Source: NIOZ-UU35 sp964344175 (lineage in GTDB: Bacteria > Chloroflexota > Anaerolineae > Anaerolineales > UBA11858). Taken from it: a stretch of DNA of 8,458 nucleotides. Within the stretch, counting starts at the first letter, position 1. Every line of letters starts with the position of its first letter. This document shows, piece by piece, positions 4,485 to 8,458 of the stretch. The DNA lies in contig CAYFMI010000124.1 in NCBI GenBank assembly GCA_964344175.1, positions 1 through 8,458 on the forward strand, written 5' to 3'. Below the pieces are notes generated by a model that saw only the letters and a program-made list of their open reading frames with translations, was not told the DNA's origin and made no database searches. The translations under genes were made by a program, and so were the position numbers.

Positions 4485-5384
4485 TTAGTAAGCAATACAA
4501 ACTACTGGCCGGGAGAAGCTACACTCATGATCAAGCTCATTCAACCACGTCGCATTCGTTTGAATAGCACTTCCGCCGCGACCATTATTTCCTCCAACCT
4601 GAGTCGTCCATCCATTACAATTATTTGCATGCAGTGAGCCGTCAGCGTTTGAGCCCGTCCGCCAACCAAAGGCGAAACCAGCTGGTAACACACCAGCAGC
4701 ATCCAAAGCATTTATAATGTTGCCGTCCAAAAGATCGGCCCAGTCGTTGGCGATCAGGGTTCCGGTTGGCCCGGTGATCGTTCCAGCAACAGGAACGCCG
4801 TAATTGGCCGGCATATCCCTGATTTCGTCGGCAGCGTTTACAGAGATAAAAGCGCGATAATTGGCGTAGCCTGCCGGAGCGTTTGCGGAAGCCGCGCAAA
4901 GGTTGTCGGCCCCGGTACGGCCATTACCTGGTGTCCCTCCGAGCACATCCAGATTACCTTGTCGATATGGTCCCTCCTGGTACATTACAATCGCGGCGGC
5001 TGCTCCACCACCGCCGCCTGCTCCACCTGTCTGCGCAGCAGCCGGGCGGGGCACCACAATCGAAACAATGGAGGCCAATGCCACGGCGCCACCCAGCTTG
5101 AGAAACTGCTGGCGGGTCATGCCCTGGTATTGGGCAGGCTTTTCGGGGGCCTCGCTCAGCAGGTGGGCGTTGCCCAATTCATCGAGCGATTGCCACACCA
5201 CGGCTTCGGGGGCCTCCAGGCGTTTCGCCATCTGCGCCGGGCTGGTTTCGCCGTCGCACATTTCGAATACGGCAGATGCGGTCGGGTTGAGCGAGTGCAT
5301 TTGCAGGCGCTGCCAGTCGTAAATAGAGAGTTCGTCATTCAGGGTTTCGATGTGCAGGGTTTGGGATTTCTTGGGGTTGGACAT
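4485..5384 (-). CDS. PqqD-like domain fused to a signal peptide and a DUF1554 lectin-like domain
   Basis: The 299-aa protein has three parts. Residues 10-78 resemble PqqD-type winged-helix peptide chaperones (LSIYDWQRLQMHSLNPTASA, then a GETSPAQMAKRLEAP helix-turn and DELGNAHLL). Residues 89-118 are an internal export signal: TRQQFLKLGG, a hydrophobic core, and PAAAQ, with a likely cleavage after AAA. It resembles a Tat signal with only one of the two arginines. Residues about 135-299 match DUF1554/C-type-lectin-like domains (IANDWADLLDG, GWRTGSNADGS, NNCNGWTT, CSFSRPVVCIAY) with four cysteines suited to two disulfides. ATG 5384 has AAAGGAG six bases upstream; an ATG at 5408 lacks this. PqqD domains are cytoplasmic while the lectin part would be outside, so the N-terminal domain may act before export or be cut off. 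Binding target is unknown. Confidence 0.75.
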   Translation of the reverse strand: MSNPKKSQTLHIETLNDELSIYDWQRLQMHSLNPTASAVFEMCDGETSPAQMAKRLEAPEAVVWQSLDELGNAHLLSEAPEKPAQYQGMTRQQFLKLGGAVALASIVSIVVPRPAAAQTGGAGGGGGAAAAIVMYQEGPYRQGNLDVLGGTPGNGRTGADNLCAASANAPAGYANYRAFISVNAADEIRDMPANYGVPVAGTITGPTGTLIANDWADLLDGNIINALDAAGVLPAGFAFGWRTGSNADGSLHANNCNGWTTQVGGNNGRGGSAIQTNATWLNELDHECSFSRPVVCIAY

Positions 5385-5405
5385 GATCTTCTCCTTTGGG
5401 GGTTG

Positions 5406-5454
5406 CAAGTTTCAGGTTGCAGGTATCAAGTATCAAGTGTCAGGTGTCAGGTGA
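5406..5454. repeat. Seven 7-bp tandem units, CAAGTAT/CAGGTGT type
   Basis: Seven consecutive heptamers (CAAGTTT, CAGGTTG, CAGGTAT, CAAGTAT, CAAGTGT, CAGGTGT, CAGGTGA) lie just upstream of the PqqD-lectin gene. The 7-bp spacing is regular, while positions 3 and 5-7 vary. The cluster is in the expected promoter region of that gene, so it may affect expression. Confidence 0.8.
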
Positions 5455-5490
5455 TTAGGTATTGAGGAATAGGAATCAAAAAAGCCAACC

Positions 5491-5564
5491 CTTCGACAAG
5501 CTCAGGGCAGGCACTTCGGCGTTGCTGCGATAAATCGAAGCGCTTGTACTGAGTTGAATCGAAG
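5491..5564. repeat. Inverted CTTCGACAAGCTCAGGGCA repeat
   Basis: CTTCGACAAGCTCAGGGCAGGC (shown by its start at 5491) faces an imperfect inverted copy, GCGCTTGTACTGAGTTGAA then TCGAAG, ending at 5564. CTTCGA, CTCAG and CA positions match between arms. It belongs with the intragenic copy at 367-416 and the remnant at 5777. Confidence 0.65.
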
Positions 5565-5634
5565 TATTGGCAGATGGGGTACAGAATCGGCGCAGCTACT
5601 GAAGCAGCCGCGGGGGATCCTAAAGGGTTCTCAG

Positions 5635-5658
5635 TTGGTTGGTTGGTTGGTTGGTTGG
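5635..5658. repeat. TTGG tetranucleotide microsatellite, six copies
   Basis: Six perfect TTGG units. Tetranucleotide runs can change length by slippage. The plus strand has six GG pairs separated by TT, which fits a two-layer G-quadruplex. No gene lies across it, so phase variation of a protein is not indicated. Confidence 0.9.
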
Positions 5659-5776
5659 TACATTCACGGTTCTGTCCCTTTTTTGTGGCAGGATGGTTGT
5701 AATTATAGACACAAACTCGACAGGGGTCAAGTACGCGCGAAATGTTTAAATTTAGCCCTCACCACTTCGGCTTCCC

Positions 5777-5805
5777 CTTCGACAGGCTTAGGGCAACGGC
5801 TCAGT
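5777..5805. repeat. Degenerate CTTCGACAGGCTTAGGGCA element
   Basis: CTTCGACAGGCTTAGGGCA differs from the copy at 5491 at two sites and is followed by ACGGCTCAGTG. It is probably a decayed member of the same family. GC-rich palindromic remnants continue to about 5890. Confidence 0.55.
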
Positions 5806-5891
5806 GCAGCCCCCCGTCCCCTTCGCGCAGCATATCCGAAGGATGCTCCCACCTGTCCCCTGCGGGGGTGCTTCGCGAGGAGAGGGGGTAC

Positions 5892-6458
5892 TTAAAACCA
5901 GTCAGCAATATCTTCCCAGAGTTCAGGCATATCCAGCAGGGCGGCGAATTCAGTGACCCAGTTCTGAATTCGCTGGCGGTCCAGACCGGGGTTCATCTCA
6001 ATAATGCCCTGAATGTCGAGCAGGTCTTTGGGGCGGCGGGCAACGGCTTTCATAATAATCAGGTCTTCGGGGGTGGGCAGGCGGATGGTCAGTGTTTCGT
6101 CAATGGTGTGGGCAATGCTGCGCGCAACCATCTCTTGCTCGAAGGGCAAAACGCCTAATGAGATATCTATATCCGTTTGAGAAGGCTCGTGCCGCAAAAG
6201 CAATACCCGGCTGCGTCTTGCAAAATCTTCGGCCTGTTCGATGCGCGGCACAATACCCTCTGTTTCAGCAACGGCCAAAAAATGGGGAATATCATCCACA
6301 GAGAGCAATACCATTGCGTCCAGGTCTTCGGTAAAACGGGGACGGCTCAACAGGCCAACTGCAACTCCCCCAATCACAACGCCGCGATAAGCGAAATGCG
6401 AAAGCAGACGGTCAAGGGCTTCAAGCGGATCGTGGAAAGGTTCAGGCTTTTCAGGCAT
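5892..6458 (-). CDS. AbiEii-like nucleotidyltransferase, putative toxin
   Basis: This 188-aa protein has the polymerase-beta-like nucleotidyltransferase pattern: GGVAVG at 30-35, RFTEDLDAMV with D45/D47 as the metal pair, and a third acidic strand TDIDISLG (D96/D98). It ends with the family segment LPTPEDLIIMKAVARRPKDLLDI. AbiEii/AbiGii-type enzymes act as toxins in abortive-infection systems, some by modifying tRNA; other relatives are MNT-type or unstudied. The ATG overlaps the end of the preceding 71-aa gene by eight bases (ATG then TGA), so translation is coupled. The partner does not look like the winged-helix AbiEi antitoxin, so calling this a toxin-antitoxin pair is inference. Its end lies against a repeat island. 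Confidence 0.78.
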   Translation of the reverse strand: MPEKPEPFHDPLEALDRLLSHFAYRGVVIGGVAVGLLSRPRFTEDLDAMVLLSVDDIPHFLAVAETEGIVPRIEQAEDFARRSRVLLLRHEPSQTDIDISLGVLPFEQEMVARSIAHTIDETLTIRLPTPEDLIIMKAVARRPKDLLDIQGIIEMNPGLDRQRIQNWVTEFAALLDMPELWEDIADWF

Positions 6459-6666
6459 GTGCAGTTCTCAGGCTGGCCCACAACAAAAATATCTCTGCCT
6501 CACCTGCATCTTCTTTTGGCGTGATCCCCAGGCGGGTTGCGCGCCGTTTGATGGCGTTCAACTGCCGCCAGCGGTCTTGAAGGCTGGCGGCCTGGGCGGC
6601 GCGGCGTTCAATCTCTGCCACTTCGCGCCAGCGGTCACGGTAGGCTCTCGCTTCTGCTGCGTTCAT
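6451..6666 (-). CDS. Small helical partner of the AbiEii-like protein
   Basis: This 71-aa protein, rich in arginine, alanine and glutamate, is predicted mostly helical (ARAYRDRWREVAEIERRAAQ, then LQDRWRQLNAIKRRATRLGI). It has no named domain that I recognise, but similar small proteins ahead of nucleotidyltransferase genes are familiar from Chloroflexota. ATG 6666 is preceded by TATAAT exactly six bases away and no Shine-Dalgarno site, so the message is probably leaderless. Its stop overlaps the next start. It may be the antitoxin or an accessory subunit for the nucleotidyltransferase; that is inference from position. Confidence 0.7.
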   Translation of the reverse strand: MNAAEARAYRDRWREVAEIERRAAQAASLQDRWRQLNAIKRRATRLGITPKEDAGEAEIFLLWASLRTAHA

Positions 6667-6672
6667 AAGCTA

Positions 6673-6678
6673 ATTATA
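6673..6678 (-). promoter_or_regulatory. -10 box for the leaderless small-protein/AbiEii-like operon
   Basis: A perfect TATAAT on the minus strand ends six bases before ATG 6666. The predicted transcript start is the ATG. The -35 region would fall in the edge of a palindromic repeat (about 6696-6701) and shows no good TTGACA, so the repeat may have replaced the original upstream sequence. Confidence 0.6.
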
Positions 6679-6695
6679 GCATGGCAGCGCCCTAG

Positions 6696-6884
6696 CCCTC
6701 ACCCCCAACCCCTCTCCCAACAGGGCTTTCTTAAAGTCGAAACGAAAAGCGCTTTTACCGCTGAGAGCGCAAAGAACGCAGAGAAAAATTTAAAAAACTC
6801 AGCGAACCCGGCGTTCTCTGCGGTAAATTTCTGGTATAGCACAAATTTAAGAAAGCCGTGCCTCTCCCAACTTTGGGAGAGGGG
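6696..6884. repeat. Palindromic CCCTCTCCC/GGGAGAGGG repeat, copy 4, split by an insertion
   Basis: The left half CCCTCACCCCCAACCCCTCTCCCAA (6696-6720) and the right half CTTTGGGAGAGGGG (6871-6884) join to a complete element like those at 1194, 1327 and 2066 once the 140-bp insert and one target copy are removed. The rejoined centre reads CTCTCCCAA-CTTTGGGAGAG, restoring the hairpin. Confidence 0.8.
6721..6860. mobile_element. 140-bp MITE-like element with terminal inverted repeats
   Basis: The left end CAGGGCTTTCTTAAA (6721-6735) and right end TTTAAGAAAGCCGTG (6846-6860) are inverted repeats matching at 14 of 15 positions. Directly outside them CCTCTCCCAA occurs twice (6711-6720 and 6861-6870), as expected for a 10-bp target duplication. 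Inside, TTTACCGCTGAGAGCGC (6754-6770) pairs with GCGTTCTCTGCGGTAAA (6811-6827) at 15 of 17 positions, so the whole unit can form a long hairpin. It has no coding capacity and would need a transposase supplied elsewhere. The insertion site lies in an older palindromic repeat. Confidence 0.82.
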
Positions 6885-6887
6885 AGA

Positions 6888-7313
6888 TCATCTATCTATG
6901 GGCGGATGCCAGCCTACGCTTACCCAGCGGCGGCGCACATCTAAGATCAGCGGGTTGTTCATGTTCAGGGCTACAACCGTCGCCCGGCCAATGGATGTTA
7001 ATCCAATCAGCATCGTCCCGCTCTCGTCCCATCGAAAATGATCGCCCCAACTTTGCTGGCGGGGGTGAAACAAAGGGACAGTCTCACCGGTGAGGGGGTC
7101 TTCAGCGTGGGTCGCGCTGCCTTTGTACTCGTTGCAACGGCGGCAGGCAAAGCAAAGATTATCGAAAGCCGTTTCGCCCCCCTGGGCCTGTGGCCTAATA
7201 TGATCCACAGTCATGGGCTGGCCGGTGTTGGCTTCCGTCGTCGTGCAATAGGCGCAATGGCGATTGTCGGCTTCGAGCAGCCGCTCGCGCAAGTCGGCGG
7301 GGAGATAGCTCAT
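6888..7313 (-). CDS. HNH endonuclease
   Basis: This 141-aa protein carries a full HNH domain (PF01844): C20-x2-C23, VDHIRPQAQGG with D37-H38, N52 in AFDNL, and the second zinc pair C57/C60 in CRRCNEYKG. HNH proteins of this size cleave DNA using one metal ion; some serve in restriction or mobile elements, others in unknown roles. Residues 65-141 form a beta-rich tail (LFHPRQQSWGDHFRWDESG, STIGRA-like, RRRWVSVGWHPP) common to the family that follows small ribbon-helix-helix-like genes. The start lies three bases after the stop of that upstream gene, so they are co-expressed. The stop codon borders the palindromic repeat at 6871-6884. No methylase is present, so it is not a classic restriction system. 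Confidence 0.87.
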   Translation of the reverse strand: MSYLPADLRERLLEADNRHCAYCTTTEANTGQPMTVDHIRPQAQGGETAFDNLCFACRRCNEYKGSATHAEDPLTGETVPLFHPRQQSWGDHFRWDESGTMLIGLTSIGRATVVALNMNNPLILDVRRRWVSVGWHPPIDR

Positions 7314-7316
7314 CCG

Positions 7317-7730
7317 TTACAGTTTTCCAGCGGGGGGGATTTGATGACCGCGCCATTGCAATAAGGCCGCAGCGTGAACTTTCAGCAGCATTTGGCGGTC
7401 GAACTCAGCGCGGAGGTGGGTCAATTCGGCCCCTTCTTTTGCCGAAAGCGTCCCTGCGGCGTTTTTATCGAGAAGAACCTGGTAACGAGCCGTTGCGTCA
7501 GCATCGGCGCGGGAACGAGCAACGCGCCACAATGCGGCATCATCCAGCCGGTCGAGGGCGGCCAAATCCGCCTGGAATTCAGCCGGGGCGCTTTCCCAAT
7601 CTGGCGGGCTGCCCACCTGCACCGAGCGCAATAAAATATCATCGAATGACTGCCGGGTAGAGCGAGCGGTCTGCTGCAACCGCAAGTATATATTTTCCGG
7701 CAACTGCATGGTAACAGTTCTGAGAGTCAT
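7317..7730 (-). CDS. Putative ribbon-helix-helix-type partner of the HNH gene
   Basis: The 137-aa protein begins with VTMQLPENIYLRLQQTARS followed by a QSFDDILLRSV helix, the strand-helix-helix layout of CopG/Arc-type DNA-binding antitoxins. The remaining 90 residues are helical (LDRLDDAALWRVARSRADAD, KEGAELTHLRAEFDRQMLLK) and include a charged heptad-like region that may mediate dimer or partner contacts. ATG 7730 is supported by AAGGAG eight bases upstream; the V/M at residue 8 is a weaker alternative. It is first in a two-gene unit with the HNH nuclease and may repress it or guide it to DNA. Toxin-antitoxin status is inferred only. Confidence 0.72.
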   Translation of the reverse strand: MTLRTVTMQLPENIYLRLQQTARSTRQSFDDILLRSVQVGSPPDWESAPAEFQADLAALDRLDDAALWRVARSRADADATARYQVLLDKNAAGTLSAKEGAELTHLRAEFDRQMLLKVHAAALLQWRGHQIPPAGKL

Positions 7731-7749
7731 AATCGCGTCTCCTTCCGAT

Positions 7750-7785
7750 AGACCCTAAAGGTCTGAACACTTATGGAATATTATA
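7750..7785 (-). promoter_or_regulatory. Promoter and leader hairpin of the HNH operon
   Basis: TATAAT at 7785-7780 (minus strand) gives a predicted start near 7773 and a leader of about 43 bases with a normal ribosome binding site, unlike the leaderless promoters nearby. The leader contains the palindrome AGACC-CTAAA-GGTCT (7750-7764), between the start and the AAGGAG. It could be an operator for the ribbon-helix-helix-like protein or an RNA hairpin. Confidence 0.5.
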
Positions 7786-7797
7786 AACCAAACCCGG

Positions 7798-8458
7798 CTA
7801 ATCGTTGTTGCCGTCTTCGGAAAGTGGGCACGATAGCGAAGCGGCATGGGCGCGGGTGTAGATGGAAGGGTATTCGCCCAGGCTGGCAACCAGCAGGGCG
7901 TCAATATACCATAGGCCGCGCCGGTCTACGCTCTGGCAGCCAATGACGATTACGCCCGTGCCGTGGGGGAAGGTTTGGGGGGATGTATCCAGCGGCAACA
8001 ACACATATTCCGGGCCGGAGGCGGTTATCATGGTAAAGGCCAGCCGCGGGAAGGGATGGTCGAGATAGATGCCGCGGTGCAAGCCTTGATTCTGTGCGAA
8101 AAAGCGCGGATATAGATTTAGGCCGTAAACTGCGCGAGCGTCAGGATGATTCAGAAATTGGGCCAAGGTGATTGCATCGAAAGAAGTTTGATCCAACACC
8201 CCAGCCTGAGTCAAGCGTTCGATGACTTCGCCCTTTGAGAGCGCCGTGTACCTTTGGGGCATAGCCTGATCCAGCACGATCATGGAGAGCGTATATATGA
8301 AGAAAGGCAGCGTCAAGAGAAGGGCAACGTGGGGTGAAAGCGTTTGGGACGCGGATACTTCGGCTTCGCTCAGCACAGGTTTCGCGGATTTATGCGGATT
8401 CTTTATAAAGCCCAAATAGACCAAACCCCAATGGGCAAGCTGCATCAAACCGAGGGCG
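7798..8458 (-). CDS. C-terminal part of an uncharacterised membrane protein
   Basis: The frame is open to the window edge (the first visible codons read ALGLMQLAHW), so the true start lies outside. At least 220 residues are present. Two hydrophobic segments are visible: LMQLAHWGLVYLGF at the start and HVALLLTLPFFIYTLSMIVL about 40 residues on. The rest (about 145 residues) is a soluble domain with QRYTALSKGEVIERL, YGLNLYPRFFAQNQGLHRG and GTGVIVIGCQS, which I cannot assign to a family; one-sided glycosyltransferase-like membrane proteins sometimes end this way. The linker between the two hydrophobic segments (SAKPVLSEAEVSASQT) is a translated repeat. It is separated from the HNH unit by about 67 bp holding that operon's promoter. 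Confidence 0.6.
   Translation of the reverse strand, partial: ALGLMQLAHWGLVYLGFIKNPHKSAKPVLSEAEVSASQTLSPHVALLLTLPFFIYTLSMIVLDQAMPQRYTALSKGEVIERLTQAGVLDQTSFDAITLAQFLNHPDARAVYGLNLYPRFFAQNQGLHRGIYLDHPFPRLAFTMITASGPEYVLLPLDTSPQTFPHGTGVIVIGCQSVDRRGLWYIDALLVASLGEYPSIYTRAHAASLSCPLSEDGNND
8351..8400. repeat. In-frame TTCGGCTTCGCTCAGCAC repeat and GCGGATT direct repeat
   Basis: ACTTCGGCTTCGCTCAGCACA (from 8358) is translated on the minus strand as VLSEAEV, the typical reading of this repeat class. Next to it GCGGATT occurs at 8384 and 8394. Both lie in the linker between two membrane segments of the partial membrane protein and keep its frame open. Confidence 0.6.

Larger units (their letters stand above)
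5385..5891. other. Gene-free repeat island
   Basis: No credible gene occupies these 507 bases. Frames on both strands are short and repeat-derived. The region holds, in order, heptamer repeats, a TTCGACAAGCTCAG palindrome, a TTGG microsatellite, a plain stretch (about 5660-5755), a second TTCGACAGGCTTAG element and GC-rich palindrome remnants up to the end of the AbiEii-like gene. It separates two minus-strand gene groups. Confidence 0.7.

Noticed and set aside
5030..5120. Canonical twin-arginine signal in the PqqD-lectin protein
   Set aside because: The motif is TRQQFLK with a single arginine, so Tat export is not assured; recorded only as Tat-like.
4900..5465. Plus-strand open frames of 139 and 168 aa
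   Set aside because: They are shadows antisense to the PqqD-lectin gene, rich in cysteine, proline and serine runs from the reversed signal-peptide region.
5554..6158. Plus-strand frames across the repeat island
   Set aside because: They consist of repeat translations and the antisense of the AbiEii-like gene, with no ribosome binding site or domain.
6721..6860. Small RNA gene or terminator
   Set aside because: The long hairpin could be transcribed, but exact target duplication and inverted ends explain it better as an inserted element.
6457..7364. Plus-strand frames opposite the small-protein and HNH genes
   Set aside because: They run through the MITE-like element and antisense to the HNH zinc motifs; no independent support.

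Overview
The window looks like a chromosomal accessory region from an environmental bacterium. An uncultured Chloroflexota (Anaerolineae-like) genome is my best guess, based on the protein families (NTP_transf_5 nucleotidyltransferase, HprK-like kinase, PqqD/signal-peptide proteins, BrnT, DUF433/DUF5615 and HNH pairs) and on short palindromic repeats inside and between genes. There is no rRNA or marker gene, so the taxonomy is inference. I see no tRNA, rRNA, CRISPR array or transposase.

Left part (minus strand, 82-2269): an NTP_transf_5-type nucleotidyltransferase lies downstream of an HprK-like P-loop kinase. The kinase frame runs back to a good ATG with a ribosome binding site at 2269, but codon 13 is TGA, so the gene is either a recent pseudogene or has a local sequence error. 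Both genes carry repeat-derived segments inserted in frame.

Middle (plus strand, 2299-3786): a compact toxin-antitoxin island holds a BrnT-like toxin with an overlapping downstream antitoxin candidate, a 68-aa antitoxin-like protein with no toxin beside it, and a DUF433/DUF5615 (PIN-like) pair. The BrnT and DUF433 operons each start with a -10 box exactly six bases before the ATG, which predicts leaderless mRNAs.

Centre (minus strand, 3890-5384): a 166-aa beta-rich protein with faint VapA resemblance lies downstream of an unusual three-part protein: PqqD-like domain, internal signal peptide, and DUF1554/C-type-lectin-like domain. PqqD-like, HprK-like and NTP_transf_5 proteins also occur together in lasso-peptide and other RiPP loci. 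The minus-strand genes on both sides of the toxin-antitoxin island may therefore be halves of one peptide-modification or surface-protein locus split by the island; no precursor, protease or transporter is visible.

Right part: a 500-bp gene-free repeat island (5385-5891) contains 7-bp tandem units, TTGG x6 and TTCGACAAGCTCAG-type palindromes. It is followed by three minus-strand units: a small protein plus AbiEii-like nucleotidyltransferase pair (again leaderless), a ribbon-helix-helix-like protein plus HNH endonuclease pair, and the C-terminal part of a membrane protein. Between the first two pairs lies a 140-bp non-autonomous element with 15-bp terminal inverted repeats and a 10-bp target duplication, inserted into an older palindromic repeat.
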